NCBI RefSeq assembly: GCF_900105735.1
Contig: NZ_LT629793.1
Location: 1,674,001-1,738,000, forward strand
DNA: 64,000 bases
DNA from: Pseudomonas yamanorum
Lineage (GTDB): Bacteria > Pseudomonadota > Gammaproteobacteria > Pseudomonadales > Pseudomonadaceae
Direction of reading: 5' to 3'
Shown here: in pieces, positions 45,080 to 55,355 of the stretch
Position numbering within the stretch: the first letter of the stretch is position 1
How the letters are laid out: every line of letters begins with the position of its first letter
Position numbers and translations under genes: made by a program
The notes under the pieces: generated by a model
Database searches by the model: none
Seen by the model: only the letters and a program-made list of their open reading frames with translations
Told to the model about the DNA's origin: nothing

Positions 45080-45913
45080 TCAGCCGCAGCTGGACAGATT
45101 CTTTTCCTGGCGTTTGGCTTCGCCCCACAGGGCGTCCAACTCTTCGAGGGTGCAATCTTCTATGGGACGGTGGGTCTCGCGCAATGCCTGTTCGATAAAT
45201 CGGAAACGTCGTTCGAATTTTGCGTTGGCTAAACGCAGGGCCGCTTCCGGGTCGACCTGGAGGTGACGGGCCAGGTTGACCGCCGCAAACAGCAGGTCGC
45301 CCACCTCATCCGCGATGGCTGCCGGGTCGTTATCGGCCATGGCTTCCAGCACTTCATCCAGCTCTTCGCGTACGTTATCCACCACCGGCAACGCCGCCGG
45401 CCAGTCAAAACCCACCTGCCCGGCGCGCTTTTGCAATTTGGCGGCACGGGAAAGCGCGGGCAAGGCCGTGGGTACGTCATCCAGCAGGGACAATTGCTGT
45501 GGCGCGTCGGACTTTTCCGCACGCTCCTCGGCCTTGATCGCTTCCCAGCGTTCCTTGACTTGCTCTTCGCTCAACTGCGGGATATCCAGCGGCGCATACA
45601 AATCACCGGTGGGGAACACATGCGGGTGACGGCGAATCAGTTTGCGGGTGATGCTGTCGATCACCCCGGCAAATTCAAAGCGCCCTTCTTCCCGCGCCAA
45701 CTGGCTGTAATACACCACCTGGAACAACAGGTCGCCCAGCTCACCTTGCAGGTGATCAAAATCCCCGCGTTCGATGGCGTCGGCGACCTCGTAGGCTTCT
45801 TCCAGGGTGTGGGGGACGATGGTGGCGTAGGTTTGCTTGATGTCCCACGGGCAACCGTATTGCGGGTCGCGCAGGCGGTTCATCAGGTGCAGCAGGTCTT
45901 CAAGTGAATACAT
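45080..45913 (-). CDS. mazG: Nucleoside triphosphate pyrophosphohydrolase
   Basis: MazG hydrolyses NTPs to NMPs and lowers ppGpp in E. coli. The 277-residue protein has the tandem MazG domains: LMNRLRDPQYGCPWDIKQTY, EEAYEVADAIERGDFDHLQG, then the second EELDEVLEAMADNDP near residue 195. I use the ATG at 45913; an open frame to 46042 crosses a REPIN. relA lies upstream on the same strand, the usual relA-mazG link, with the REPIN between them. Confidence 0.93.
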   Translation of the reverse strand: MYSLEDLLHLMNRLRDPQYGCPWDIKQTYATIVPHTLEEAYEVADAIERGDFDHLQGELGDLLFQVVYYSQLAREEGRFEFAGVIDSITRKLIRRHPHVFPTGDLYAPLDIPQLSEEQVKERWEAIKAEERAEKSDAPQQLSLLDDVPTALPALSRAAKLQKRAGQVGFDWPAALPVVDNVREELDEVLEAMADNDPAAIADEVGDLLFAAVNLARHLQVDPEAALRLANAKFERRFRFIEQALRETHRPIEDCTLEELDALWGEAKRQEKNLSSCG

Positions 45914-45949
45914 CAGTCTCTTTCCGCAGAAGTGGAAACGCTGAGGATC

Positions 45950-46044
45950 AAATGTGGGAGCGGGCTTGCTCGCGAAGGCGGTGTGTCTGTCAAATATCAT
46001 GCAACTGACACGACGCCTTCGCGAGCAAGCCCGCTCCCACATTT
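45950..46044. repeat. REPIN between relA and mazG
   Basis: AAATGTGGGAGCGGGCTTGC then TCGCGAAGGCG faces CGCCTTCGCGAGCAAGCCCG then CTCCCACATTT. Confidence 0.92.
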
Positions 46045-46066
46045 TAGTCCGCGCTCATCCAGCTAC

Positions 46067-48310
46067 TCATGGCGTGCGATTACGCCGGGTCTCAATGATG
46101 TTCGGCAACTGGGAAATACGCCCCAGCAACCGCCCCAACGCGTCCAGCCCAGGAATCTCGATAGTCAGGGACATCAACGCGGTGTTGTCCTCTTTATTCG
46201 AGCGGGTATTGACCGCCAGCACGTTGATCCGCTCATTGAGCAGCACCTGCGACACGTCGCGCAGCAGGCCGGAACGGTCGTAGGCACGGATGACGATGTC
46301 CACCGGATAGGTCAACACCGGCACCGGGCCCCAGCTGACCTGGATGATCCGCTCCGGCTCGCGCCCGCCCAATTGCAACACCGAGGCACAGTCCTGACGG
46401 TGAATGCTCACCCCGCGTCCCTGAGTGATGTAACCGACGATAGCGTCGCCCGGCAATGGCTGGCAGCAGCCGGCCATTTGCGTCATCAGGTTGCCGACAC
46501 CCTGGATCTGGATATCGCCACGCTTGCCTGGCTTGTAGCCGGTGGCTTTACGCGGGATCAGTTCCAGCTGCTCGCTGCCACGCTCCGGCTCAACCAGTTG
46601 CTGGGCCAGATTCACCAACTGCGCCAGGCGTAAATCACCGGCACCGAGGGCGGCAAACATGTCTTCGGCGATCTTCATGTTGGCCTTTTCGGCCAGCTTG
46701 TCGAAGTCCACCTGCGGCAGGCCCAGGCGCGCCAATTCGCGCTCGAGCAAGGTCTTGCCGGCGGCGACGTTCTGGTCGCGCGCCTGCAATTTGAACCAAT
46801 GGACGATCTTCGCCCGCGCCCTGGACGTGGTGATGTAGCCCAGGTTCGGGTTCAGCCAGTCGCGGCTCGGCGTACCGTGCTTGCTGGTAATGATCTCGAC
46901 CTGTTCACCGGTCTGCAGGCTGTAGTTGAGCGGTACGATGCGCCCGTTGATCTTCGCGCCACGGCAGTTGTGGCCGATCTCGGTGTGCACGCGGTAGGCA
47001 AAGTCCAGTGGCGTGGCGCCCTTGGGCAGGTCGATCGCGTGGCCGTCGGGGGTGAAGATGTAGACCCGGTCGGGTTCGATGTCCACCCGCAACTGGTCGG
47101 CCAAACCACCGATGTCGCCCAGCTCTTCATGCCATTCCAGCACCTGGCGCAACCAGGAAATTTTCTCTTCGTACTGGTTGGACCCGGCCTTGACGTCGGT
47201 GCCCTTGTAGCGCCAGTGAGCGCATACACCCAGCTCCGCTTCTTCGTGCATCGCATGGGTACGGATCTGTACTTCCAGCACCTTGCCCTCGGGGCCGATC
47301 ACTGCCGTGTGCAACGAGCGGTAACCGTTTTCCTTGGGGTTGGCGATGTAGTCGTCGAATTCCTTGGGGATGTGCCGCCACAGCGTGTGCACGATACCCA
47401 GCGCGGTGTAGCAGTCGCGCATTTCCGGCACCAGCACGCGCACGGCACGCACGTCGTAGATCTGGCTGAAGGCCAGGCCCTTGCGCTGCATTTTGCGCCA
47501 GATGGAATAGATGTGTTTGGCCCGGCCGCTGATGTCGGCTTCAACGCCGGTGGCCTGCAACTCCGTGCGCAACTGGCTCATCACGTCGGCGATGAAACGC
47601 TCACGGTCCAGCCGCCGCTCATGGAGCAGCGTGGCAATCTGTTTGTATTGATCGGGTTCGAGGTAACGGAAGGACAAGTCCTCCAGTTCCCACTTGATAT
47701 GGCCGATGCCCAGGCGGTGGGCCAGGGGCGCGTAGATGTCGAACACCTCGCGGGCGACGCGGTTGCGCTTTTCGTCATCAGCGGTTTTCACTGCACGAAT
47801 CGCGCAGGTGCGTTCGGCCAGCTTGATCAGGGCGACACGTACGTCGTCGACCATCGCCACCAGCATCTTGCGCAGGTTTTCCACCTGGCCCTGGGTGCCC
47901 AGCACCATGGACTGGCGCGGGCTGAGGCTGGCACTGATCGCGGCCATGCGCAGCACGCCGTCGATCAGCTTGGCCACCACAGTGCCGAAGCGCTGGCTGA
48001 CGGTGGGCAATTGAATATGCCCTTCGCGCACGCCGCGATACAGCACCGCTGCGATCAGCGAATCCTGATCGAGCTTGAGATCGGCGAGGATCTCGGCGAT
48101 TTCCAACCCGGTGCGAAAGCTTGAAGTGCCTTCGGCCCACAGGTTCTTGGCCGCATTGTCTTGCTGTTCAGACTCACGAGCGAACTCGCAGGCTGCTTTC
48201 AAGGCTTCACGGTCCAGTGCCGGGTCGACACTGATGGCATGATCCAGCCATGCCTCGAGATTGATACTGCCGTCGGTGTTGATCGGCTGGTGTGCTCTCA
48301 CCTGTACCAT
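46067..48310 (-). CDS. relA: GTP pyrophosphokinase RelA
   Basis: RelA makes (p)ppGpp on ribosomes with uncharged tRNA. The 747-residue protein has the usual order: degenerate HD-type hydrolase region, synthetase (DVRAVRVLVPEMRDCYTALG, PKENGYRSLHTAVIGPEG), TGS domain (DRVYIFTPDGHAIDLPKGAT), zinc-finger/CC region near CCQPLPGDAIVGYITQGRG, and C-terminal ACT domain. The hydrolase residues HD are not seen in the first region, which fits a synthetase-only enzyme. It lies between mazG and rlmD, as in other pseudomonads. Confidence 0.96.
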   Translation of the reverse strand: MVQVRAHQPINTDGSINLEAWLDHAISVDPALDREALKAACEFARESEQQDNAAKNLWAEGTSSFRTGLEIAEILADLKLDQDSLIAAVLYRGVREGHIQLPTVSQRFGTVVAKLIDGVLRMAAISASLSPRQSMVLGTQGQVENLRKMLVAMVDDVRVALIKLAERTCAIRAVKTADDEKRNRVAREVFDIYAPLAHRLGIGHIKWELEDLSFRYLEPDQYKQIATLLHERRLDRERFIADVMSQLRTELQATGVEADISGRAKHIYSIWRKMQRKGLAFSQIYDVRAVRVLVPEMRDCYTALGIVHTLWRHIPKEFDDYIANPKENGYRSLHTAVIGPEGKVLEVQIRTHAMHEEAELGVCAHWRYKGTDVKAGSNQYEEKISWLRQVLEWHEELGDIGGLADQLRVDIEPDRVYIFTPDGHAIDLPKGATPLDFAYRVHTEIGHNCRGAKINGRIVPLNYSLQTGEQVEIITSKHGTPSRDWLNPNLGYITTSRARAKIVHWFKLQARDQNVAAGKTLLERELARLGLPQVDFDKLAEKANMKIAEDMFAALGAGDLRLAQLVNLAQQLVEPERGSEQLELIPRKATGYKPGKRGDIQIQGVGNLMTQMAGCCQPLPGDAIVGYITQGRGVSIHRQDCASVLQLGGREPERIIQVSWGPVPVLTYPVDIVIRAYDRSGLLRDVSQVLLNERINVLAVNTRSNKEDNTALMSLTIEIPGLDALGRLLGRISQLPNIIETRRNRTP

Positions 48311-48444
48311 CTTGCTTACCTTCCCTACGACGCACCTTTAGTGCGTCAAAATCATCGCTGACCTGCTTTACAAAAAAGCTTGTGCACGCTCCCTGGCAGG
48401 TCACAGGCCCAGGAGATGCAGGCCAGTCGGATTAAACGGGCATC

Positions 48445-49797
48445 CTAGCCCGCTTCAAATAACGCCATGGCCTCGACATGGGCCGTCTGGGGAAACATGT
48501 CGAGGATCCCGGCACGTTTTAGCCGGTAGCCTTGCTTGACCAACTCGACCGTGTCCCGCGCCAGCGTTGCCGGATTGCAGGACACATACACCAGGCGATC
48601 AGCCCCCAGGGTAGCGAGCTTGCGCACAACCTCCAGGGCACCATCGCGGGGTGGGTCCAAGAGTACCGCAGAAAAGCCCTCTTTGGCCCACTCCGCGTCG
48701 GTCAAAGGCTGAGACAAATCGGCCTGAAAAAACTGCACATTATGCAAATTATTACTGACGGCATTGTGTGCCGCCCGGTCCACCATGGCCTGCACGCCTT
48801 CCACCGCCACCACTTCCCGCACTTGGCGGGCCAGCGGCAAGGCGAAGTTGCCCAAACCACAAAACAAATCCAGCACCCGCTCGTCGGGCTTTGGCGCCAG
48901 CCATTCCAGGGCCTGGGCGACCATCGCCTGGTTGACCCCGGCGTTGACCTGCACAAAGTCTCCCGGGCGGTACGCCAACTGCAAATCCCACTGTTCCAGA
49001 CGATAGCCCAAGGCCTGGTCCGGTTCGAAGGGTTGCGGCTGACCCTCTCCATGCAGCCACAATTGCGCTTCATGAAAAGTACAAAATTCCTGCAGGATCG
49101 TCAGGTCCGCTTCGGACAAGGGCGCCATGTGTCGCAACAACACGGCGATCGACGACCCGCTGAACAACTCCACATGCCCCAACGCCTGAGGTTTGCTCAA
49201 GCGCCGCAACATGTTTGGCAACCGCTGCATGATCGGCTGCAAGGCCTGTACCAGCACCGGGCAATCGTCGATGGCGACGATGTCCTGGCTGGCCACGGCG
49301 CGAAAGCCGACTTCAAGTTTCTTCGCCTTGGCATCCCAGCGCACGGCCACGCGTGCACGGCGGCGATAGCCGAATTCCGGCCCGCTCAAAGGCGCGGCCC
49401 ACTCCTGGGGTTCGACACCGGCCACGCGGGATAATTGCTCGGCAAGCATGCGCTGTTTCAGGGCGAGCTGTTCGTCATGGGGCAGGTGTTGCAGGCTGCA
49501 ACCGCCGCAACGGCCGGCGTGTACACAGGGTGCCGGGCGGCGCAGTTCGCTGGCGGTAAATACGCGCTCGGTGCGGGCCTCGACCACTTTGCCGTGGGCG
49601 CCTAACACCCGCGCTTCCACCTCTTCGCCGGCCAGCGCCCCCACCACAAACCAGGTGCGGCCTTCAAAGAACACGATGCCACGGCCGTCGTTGGCCAGGC
49701 GCTCGATGGTCAGGCGCTGCTTCTTGCCTACTGGAATCTGTGGGGCCCGGCTGCCGCCCGTCGGTTGGAAGCGCAGGCCTCTCTCGTGCTTGGCCAT
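48445..49797 (-). CDS. rlmD: 23S rRNA (uracil-1939-C5)-methyltransferase
   Basis: RlmD (RumA) methylates U1939 of 23S rRNA with SAM. The 450-residue protein has an N-terminal TRAM domain ([20 protein letters not shown]), the Fe-S cysteines near [15 protein letters not shown] plus DDCPVL, the SAM motif [27 protein letters not shown] and the catalytic cysteine in [13 protein letters not shown]. Its ATG shares a base with the cysM stop (TGATG). relA follows 134 bases downstream in the same direction. Confidence 0.95.
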   Translation of the reverse strand: MAKHERGLRFQPTGGSRAPQIPVGKKQRLTIERLANDGRGIVFFEGRTWFVVGALAGEEVEARVLGAHGKVVEARTERVFTASELRRPAPCVHAGRCGGCSLQHLPHDEQLALKQRMLAEQLSRVAGVEPQEWAAPLSGPEFGYRRRARVAVRWDAKAKKLEVGFRAVASQDIVAIDDCPVLVQALQPIMQRLPNMLRRLSKPQALGHVELFSGSSIAVLLRHMAPLSEADLTILQEFCTFHEAQLWLHGEGQPQPFEPDQALGYRLEQWDLQLAYRPGDFVQVNAGVNQAMVAQALEWLAPKPDERVLDLFCGLGNFALPLARQVREVVAVEGVQAMVDRAAHNAVSNNLHNVQFFQADLSQPLTDAEWAKEGFSAVLLDPPRDGALEVVRKLATLGADRLVYVSCNPATLARDTVELVKQGYRLKRAGILDMFPQTAHVEAMALFEAG

Positions 49798-50699
49798 CAG
49801 TTGGGCGCGTCGAAAATGCCGGTCGACAGGTAACGGTCGCCACGGTCACAGATGATCGCAACGATCACCGCGTTTTCCAACTCCTGGGACAAGCGCAACA
49901 TCCCGGCTACCGCGCCACCGGACGACACGCCGCAGAAGATACCTTCTTCACGGGCCAGACGGCGGGTGGTGTCTTCGGCTTCACGCTGTGCCATGTCGAT
50001 GATGCGATCAACCCGAGCGGCGTTGTAGATCTTCGGCAAATACTCTTCGGGCCAACGACGGATCCCCGGGATCGCCGAGCCTTCCATCGGTTGCAGGCCG
50101 ACGATCTGGATCTCGGGATTCTGCTCCTTGAGGTAGCGCGAGTTGCCCATGATGGTGCCGGTGGTGCCCATCGAACTCACGAAGTGAGTGATGGTGCCCT
50201 GGGTCTGGCGCCAGATTTCCGGGCCGGTGGTGGTGTAGTGCGCCTCGGGGTTGTCGCCGTTGGCGAACTGGTCCAGCACCAGGCCACGGCCTTCGGCGGC
50301 CATACGCTCGGCGAGGTCACGAGCACCTTCCATGCCTTCTTCCTGGGTGACCAGGATCAACTCGGCGCCATAGGCGGTCATCGCCGCCTTGCGCTCGGCG
50401 CTGCCGTTGTCGGGCATGATCAGGACCATCTTGTAGCCCTTGATAGCCGCAGCCATAGCCAGGGCAATCCCGGTATTACCGGAGGTGGCTTCGATCAGGG
50501 TGTCGCCGGGCTTGATCTGCCCACGCAACTCGGCGCGGGTGATCATCGACAACGCCGGGCGGTCCTTGACCGAGCCGGCCGGGTTGTTCCCTTCAAGCTT
50601 GAGCAACAAGGTATTGCTGGTGTTGCCCGGCAGGCGCTGCAAGCGGACCAGCGGGGTGTTGCCGACGCAATCGGCGATGGTGGGGTACTGCAAGGTCAT
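49797..50699 (-). CDS. cysM: Cysteine synthase B
   Basis: CysM makes cysteine from O-acetylserine and sulfide or thiosulfate with PLP. The 300-residue protein has the PLP lysine in [16 protein letters not shown], the [20 protein letters not shown] block, and [16 protein letters not shown] use the ATG at 50699. The upstream open frame to 50765 adds only non-conserved residues. The stop overlaps the rlmD start. Confidence 0.95.
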   Translation of the reverse strand: MTLQYPTIADCVGNTPLVRLQRLPGNTSNTLLLKLEGNNPAGSVKDRPALSMITRAELRGQIKPGDTLIEATSGNTGIALAMAAAIKGYKMVLIMPDNGSAERKAAMTAYGAELILVTQEEGMEGARDLAERMAAEGRGLVLDQFANGDNPEAHYTTTGPEIWRQTQGTITHFVSSMGTTGTIMGNSRYLKEQNPEIQIVGLQPMEGSAIPGIRRWPEEYLPKIYNAARVDRIIDMAQREAEDTTRRLAREEGIFCGVSSGGAVAGMLRLSQELENAVIVAIICDRGDRYLSTGIFDAPN

Positions 50700-50799
50700 G
50701 GCGTATTCGCAATCCAGACTGCGGGGGCGACCATCATACCGGGAAAGACTGGCGGGCCATATCACGCAAAGTGTGGTGCTTATCGCTTAATGGAATAAG

Positions 50800-51396
50800 T
50801 CAGGTGGGGCCGTGGTTTCTCTGGAACACTTCATCGCCCATCGCGGCAATCTGTCCTTCGATCAATGCCTCAAACGGTTTCAGCAGCGGCTCAAATGACG
50901 TGGGCGCTTCGAGCACCTGCAACGCCTGCACGATGGCCTCCACCGTCGACAATGCCCCGGGCCCCGGCGCCTTGCGCAGCCGATAGCGGGACACAGCGCC
51001 TTCCGCCAGCGTCACTCTTGGCAATGCTGCCAACAAAGGATTGAGGTGCAACAACTTGCGTGCCTTGCGCCAGGTGCCGTCCGGCACCACCAGCAGCAAC
51101 GGTTCGTCGGATGGCGTGTAGGCCTGCAACGGTTGCGCATCCTCGGCAGGAAACAACAGCCGCGCCTGATAACCCGGCGGATTCAACAACGCCTGCAAAT
51201 CTTCAAATACCTCGCCCACTACCAACTGCGCATTCACCAACCCCAGCGCCGCCAACCTCGCTGTGTTCAAGGCGTGATTCACCTCGCTCGGATGCTGCAA
51301 CAGCAACACTCGAGTGCGACTATCCAGCCGGGGAATCAGCGGGCACAGGCAATGAGTGATGGGCCGCAGGCAGCGGGGGCATTGGGGTCTGGACAT
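50800..51396 (-). CDS. DTW-domain tRNA-uridine aminocarboxypropyltransferase (TapT-type)
   Basis: A 198-residue protein of the DTW/TDD family, which installs acp3U in tRNA from SAM. The zinc-binding cysteines are CPRCLRPITHCLCP at residues 6-19, the DxTW signature appears as VVPDGTWRKARKLLH, and RYRLRKAPGPGALSTVEA follows. The substrate position is inferred from the family. A LysR gene lies 5 bases upstream. Confidence 0.88.
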   Translation of the reverse strand: MSRPQCPRCLRPITHCLCPLIPRLDSRTRVLLLQHPSEVNHALNTARLAALGLVNAQLVVGEVFEDLQALLNPPGYQARLLFPAEDAQPLQAYTPSDEPLLLVVPDGTWRKARKLLHLNPLLAALPRVTLAEGAVSRYRLRKAPGPGALSTVEAIVQALQVLEAPTSFEPLLKPFEALIEGQIAAMGDEVFQRNHGPT

Positions 51397-51401
51397 GGTT
51401 T

Positions 51402-52295
51402 TCAGGCCTGGTTGAGCTGGGCTTTAAGTAAATCGCGGAAGGTCTGGATCAATGGTTCGCGGCTGCGGCCCCGGCGCATGATCATCGAGAACGGCGCCTG
51501 ATAGCCAAAGGTCGCCGGCAGCAGCACCCGCAAATCCCCCTTGTCGGCCCAGGCCTGGGCGTAGTGTTCCGGCAGGTAGCCGATGTAGGCGCCGGACAGC
51601 ACCAGGATCAGTTGCGCCTCCATACTTTCGACCGTGGCGGCGCTGTGCTTGAAGCCGTGGCGCGCCAGTTCGGCCTGGCTCCAATAACCACGACCGACCA
51701 TGCGTTGCTGGGTGATCACTTGCTCCGGGATGCGCCGCTCGTTGAACAGCGGGTGACGGGTGCTGCAATACAGCCAGTGCTGTTCGCGGTACAGCGGCAT
51801 GTAGATCAGCCCGCTCATGCGGTTGGAGAAGGCACCGATGGCCAGGTCCAGGCGATTGTCCTGTACCCCCAACTGCAATTCGTAAGGGCTCATCACTGAC
51901 AAGTGCAGATGCACCGCCGGGTGTTCCTGGCTGTAGGCGCCGATGACTTCGGCAAACGGCAAGGCTTTGTCGCTGACGGTGGAGTCGAGCACACCGAGTT
52001 TCAGAGTGCCGCGCAACTCGCCTTTCAGCGCAGCGGCGTATTGCTCGAAGCCTTCCAGCTCGCCCAGCAGGCGCAGGGTTTCCTGATGGAACAGCTCGCC
52101 CTTGCTGGTGAGGCTGAACCCGCCCCGGCCGCGATGGCACAGCACCAGACCCAACGCGGCTTCCAATTGGCTCATGTAAGTGCTGATGGCCGAGGTCGAC
52201 AGGTTGAGTTCGTGCTGGGCATTGGCGAAACCCTGGTGCCGCACGACGCTGACGAAGATGCGCAGGAGTTTCAGGTCGGGCAAGGCGTTGGCCAT
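51402..52295 (-). CDS. gbuR: LysR regulator of the guanidinobutyrase cluster
   Basis: A 297-residue LysR activator. The helix-turn-helix is in HQGFANAQHELNLSTSAIST followed by YMSQLEAALGLVLCHRGRGG. The effector domain follows. Start at 52295, with GGAGAG just before. It is divergent from the guanidinobutyrase gene; a near-perfect palindrome (52349-52372) lies in the intergenic region. In P. aeruginosa the same arrangement is gbuR-gbuA, induced by 4-guanidinobutyrate. The symbol rests on gene order. Confidence 0.8.
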   Translation of the reverse strand: MANALPDLKLLRIFVSVVRHQGFANAQHELNLSTSAISTYMSQLEAALGLVLCHRGRGGFSLTSKGELFHQETLRLLGELEGFEQYAAALKGELRGTLKLGVLDSTVSDKALPFAEVIGAYSQEHPAVHLHLSVMSPYELQLGVQDNRLDLAIGAFSNRMSGLIYMPLYREQHWLYCSTRHPLFNERRIPEQVITQQRMVGRGYWSQAELARHGFKHSAATVESMEAQLILVLSGAYIGYLPEHYAQAWADKGDLRVLLPATFGYQAPFSMIMRRGRSREPLIQTFRDLLKAQLNQA

Positions 52296-52348
52296 GGGCT
52301 CTCCAGAAGCAAACATAAAACCTGTGGGAGCCGAGTTTACCTCAGGCA

Positions 52349-52372
52349 TTAGTTTAGAAAAATCTGAACTAA
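52349..52372. promoter_or_regulatory. Putative GbuR binding palindrome
   Basis: TTAGTTTAGA - AAAA - TCTGAACTAA has ten-base arms with one mismatch (T/C). It is 53 bases from the gbuR start and 80 from the gbuA start, the usual place for a LysR activator site. Confidence 0.68.
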
Positions 52373-52452
52373 GTATTTGCCCCTGCCGATTCTTCCCTTC
52401 CCGTGCATTTCGCAGAATCGGCCTCTAATAAACACAACGATGAGGCAATCCC

Positions 52453-53403
52453 GTGGACAAGATTTTCCACCAACCACTGGGCGGCAACGAAATGCCGCGC
52501 TTCGCCGGCATCGCCACCATGATGCGTCTTCCCCATCTGCAATCGGCCAAGGGCCTGGATGCTGCCTTTGTCGGCGTGCCCCTGGATATCGGCACCTCCC
52601 TGCGTGCCGGCACCCGTTTCGGGCCGCGGGAAATCCGCGCTGAATCGGTGATGATCCGCCCTTACAACATGGCCACCGGCGCCGCGCCGTTTGACTCGCT
52701 GTCGGTTGCCGACATCGGCGACGTGGCGATCAACACCTTCAACCTGCTGGACGCCGTGCGCATCATCGAAGAAGCCTACGACGAGATCCTCGAACACAAC
52801 GTGATCCCGATGACCCTGGGTGGCGACCACACCATCACCCTGCCGATCCTGCGGGCGATCCACAAGAAACACGGCAAGGTCGGGCTGGTCCACATTGATG
52901 CCCACGCCGACGTCAACGACCATATGTTCGGCGAGAAAATCGCCCACGGCACCACCTTCCGCCGCGCGGTGGAAGAAGGCTTGCTGGATTGCGACCGCGT
53001 GGTGCAAATCGGCCTGCGCGCCCAGGGCTACACCGCCGAAGACTTCAACTGGAGCCGCAAACAGGGGTTCCGTGTGGTCCAGGCCGAAGAATGCTGGCAC
53101 CACTCCCTGGCCCCCTTGATGGCGGAAGTGCGCGAGAAAGTCGGCGGCGGCCCGGTGTACCTGAGCTTCGACATCGACGGCATTGACCCAGCCTGGGCGC
53201 CTGGCACCGGCACCCCGGAAATCGGTGGCTTGACCACGATCCAGGCGATTGAAATCATCCGTGGCTGCCAAGGCCTGGATCTGATTGGTTGCGATCTGGT
53301 AGAAGTTTCGCCGCCGTACGACACCACTGGCAACACCTCGCTGCTCGGCGCCAACCTGCTGTACGAAATGCTCTGCGTACTGCCGGGCGTGGCGCACCGC
53401 TGA
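52453..53403 (+). CDS. gbuA: Guanidinobutyrase (ureohydrolase)
   Basis: An enzyme of the arginase/agmatinase fold that hydrolyses 4-guanidinobutyrate to GABA and urea. The 316-residue protein begins with GTG (VDKIFHQPLGG). Manganese ligands are in TLGGDHTITLPIL, VHIDAHADVNDHM and SFDIDGIDPAWAPGTGTPE. Context (LysR, NTF2-like gene, NCS1 permease and symporter) matches P. aeruginosa gbuA. Agmatinase or guanidinopropionase cannot be excluded from sequence alone. The TGA overlaps the next ATG. Confidence 0.85.
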   Translation: MDKIFHQPLGGNEMPRFAGIATMMRLPHLQSAKGLDAAFVGVPLDIGTSLRAGTRFGPREIRAESVMIRPYNMATGAAPFDSLSVADIGDVAINTFNLLDAVRIIEEAYDEILEHNVIPMTLGGDHTITLPILRAIHKKHGKVGLVHIDAHADVNDHMFGEKIAHGTTFRRAVEEGLLDCDRVVQIGLRAQGYTAEDFNWSRKQGFRVVQAEECWHHSLAPLMAEVREKVGGGPVYLSFDIDGIDPAWAPGTGTPEIGGLTTIQAIEIIRGCQGLDLIGCDLVEVSPPYDTTGNTSLLGANLLYEMLCVLPGVAHR

Positions 53404-53828
53404 TGAGCGCCCAGGCCGAGGTATTAAAAGCCGCGGCCGACCTGGTGTCGGCCTTCGCCCGCAATGATCGCGATGCCTATTTCGGTGCGTTCAGTGCCGA
53501 CGCCAGCTTCGTGTTCTACACCCTCCCCCAGCCGCTGCTGAGTCGCGATGCCTATCAGGTGTTGTGGGACAGCTGGCGCCGGGACGAGGGATTTGAGGTG
53601 CTGTCCTGCACCTCAAGCAACGCTTTCGTCAGCCTGCAAGGTGACGTCGCGGTATTTGTGCATGACGTGGCCACCGAGCTGCGCATGAACGGGGAGCAAT
53701 TCTTTAGCCAGGAACGCGAGACCATTGTCTTCAAGCGACAAGGGGATCGCACACAACAAAAAGAAGGCCTGTGGCTGGCCTGTCACGAACATTTGTCCGC
53801 TATGCCGGAAGGGCTGCCGCCCCATTAG
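53403..53828 (+). CDS. NTF2-like (SnoaL-type) protein in the gbu operon
   Basis: A 141-residue small alpha+beta barrel protein of the SnoaL/DUF4440 type: LVSAFARNDRDAYFGAFSAD, FVFYTLPQPLLSRDAYQVLW, and QERETIVFKRQGD with WLACHEHLSAMP at the end. Start at 53403 is coupled to gbuA (TGATG). A homologous gene lies in the same place in P. aeruginosa. Its role is not known; it could bind a guanidino compound or aid the permease. Confidence 0.82.
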   Translation: MSAQAEVLKAAADLVSAFARNDRDAYFGAFSADASFVFYTLPQPLLSRDAYQVLWDSWRRDEGFEVLSCTSSNAFVSLQGDVAVFVHDVATELRMNGEQFFSQERETIVFKRQGDRTQQKEGLWLACHEHLSAMPEGLPPH

Positions 53829-53849
53829 CCAATGTGATCGGAGCAGATC

Positions 53850-55355
53850 ATGAATAATAAAAACAACGAAAACAGTATTCGCAACATAGAAACCAACGGC
53901 GTCGAACAGATCCCGGACCACGAACGTACCGCCGGGCCGAAGGATTTGTTTCGCCTGATTTTCGGCGGTGCCAACACCTTCGCCACTGCGGTGCTGGGGA
54001 GCTTTCCGGTGCTGTTTGGCCTGTCGTTCCAGGCCGGCGTCTGGGCGATTGTGCTGGGCGTGCTGGTGGGTGCGGTGATCCTCGCGCCCATGGGCCTGTT
54101 CGGCCCGCTCAATGGCACCAACAATGCCGTGTCTTCCGGTGCGCACTTTGGCGTGCACGGGCGGATTGTCGGCTCGTTCCTGTCGCTGCTGACCGCTATC
54201 GCATTCTTCTCACTGTCGGTGTGGAGTTCAGGCGATGCGCTGGTGGGCGGTGCGAAACGTCTGGTGGGCTTGCCGGAAACCGACCTGACCCTGGGCCTGG
54301 CCTACGGCGTGTTCGCCATTCTGGTACTGACGGTGTGCATCTACGGCTTTCGCTTCATGCTGTGGGTCAACCGCATTGCAGTATGGGCGGCGAGCCTGCT
54401 GTTCCTGTTGGGCATCTTCGCCTTCGCCCCCGCTTTCGACAGCCACTTCGCCGGCACCGTTGCCCTCGGCCAGACCGGTTTCTGGGCGGCGTTTATCGGT
54501 GCGGCACTGGTGGCCATGAGCAACCCGATTTCCTTCGGCGCATTCCTCGGTGACTGGTCGCGCTACATCCCGCGGGAAACCTCGAAGATGCGGATCATGC
54601 TGGCGGTGGTGTTCGCGCAGATCGCGACGTTGATCCCGTTCCTGTTCGGCCTGGCCACCGCGACCATCGTGGCGGTCAAGGCACCGGACTACATCGCGGC
54701 CAACAACTACGTCGGCGGCCTGCTGGCGGTAGCACCCAGCTGGTTTTTCCTGCCGGTGTGCCTGATCGCGGTGATCGGCGGCATGTCCACCGGCACCACC
54801 TCGCTGTATGGCACCGGGCTGGACATGTCCAGCGTGTTCCCGCGCCTGCTGTCCCGGGTCAAGGCGACGCTGCTGATCGGGGTGATGTCGATTGCCTTCA
54901 TCTTTATCGGACGTTTCGCCGCCAACCTGGTGCAGAGCGTGTCGACCTTCGCCGTGCTGATCATCACCTGCACCACGCCGTGGATGGTGATGATGATCAT
55001 CGGCCTGATCGTGCGCCGGGGCTATTACTGCCCGGACGACCTGCAAGTATTCACCCGCGGTGAAACCGGCGGGCGCTACTGGTTCAGCCACGGCTGGAAC
55101 TGGCGCGGCCTGGGGGCCTGGATTCCGAGTGCACTGGTGGGTCTGTGCTTCGTCAACCTGCCGGGACAGTTTGTCGGGCCGCTGGGCAACCTCGCCGATG
55201 GCATCGACATCAGCTTGCCGGTGACGCTTGGCCTTGCCTCGCTGGTGTACCTGACGTTGCTTCGCCTGTTCCCTGAACCGGCTTCCGTTTACGGGCCGAC
55301 TGTGGCGAGGGAGCTTGCTCCCGTTCGACTGCGCAGCAGTCGTGAGGCCGCCTGA
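53850..55355 (+). CDS. NCS1 (CodB-type) permease of the gbu cluster
   Basis: A 501-residue twelve-helix permease of the cytosine/purine/uracil group. Features are the hydrophilic N terminus, the block FRLIFGGANTFATAVLGSFP, ILAPMGLFGPLNGTNNAVSS, and SNPISFGAFLGDWSRYIPRE. The substrate probably is a guanidino compound given the operon. The last about 18 residues (TVARELAPVRLRSSREAA) come from a REP element and differ in character from the rest. It is followed by the sodium symporter gene. Confidence 0.85.
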   Translation: MNNKNNENSIRNIETNGVEQIPDHERTAGPKDLFRLIFGGANTFATAVLGSFPVLFGLSFQAGVWAIVLGVLVGAVILAPMGLFGPLNGTNNAVSSGAHFGVHGRIVGSFLSLLTAIAFFSLSVWSSGDALVGGAKRLVGLPETDLTLGLAYGVFAILVLTVCIYGFRFMLWVNRIAVWAASLLFLLGIFAFAPAFDSHFAGTVALGQTGFWAAFIGAALVAMSNPISFGAFLGDWSRYIPRETSKMRIMLAVVFAQIATLIPFLFGLATATIVAVKAPDYIAANNYVGGLLAVAPSWFFLPVCLIAVIGGMSTGTTSLYGTGLDMSSVFPRLLSRVKATLLIGVMSIAFIFIGRFAANLVQSVSTFAVLIITCTTPWMVMMIIGLIVRRGYYCPDDLQVFTRGETGGRYWFSHGWNWRGLGAWIPSALVGLCFVNLPGQFVGPLGNLADGIDISLPVTLGLASLVYLTLLRLFPEPASVYGPTVARELAPVRLRSSREAA

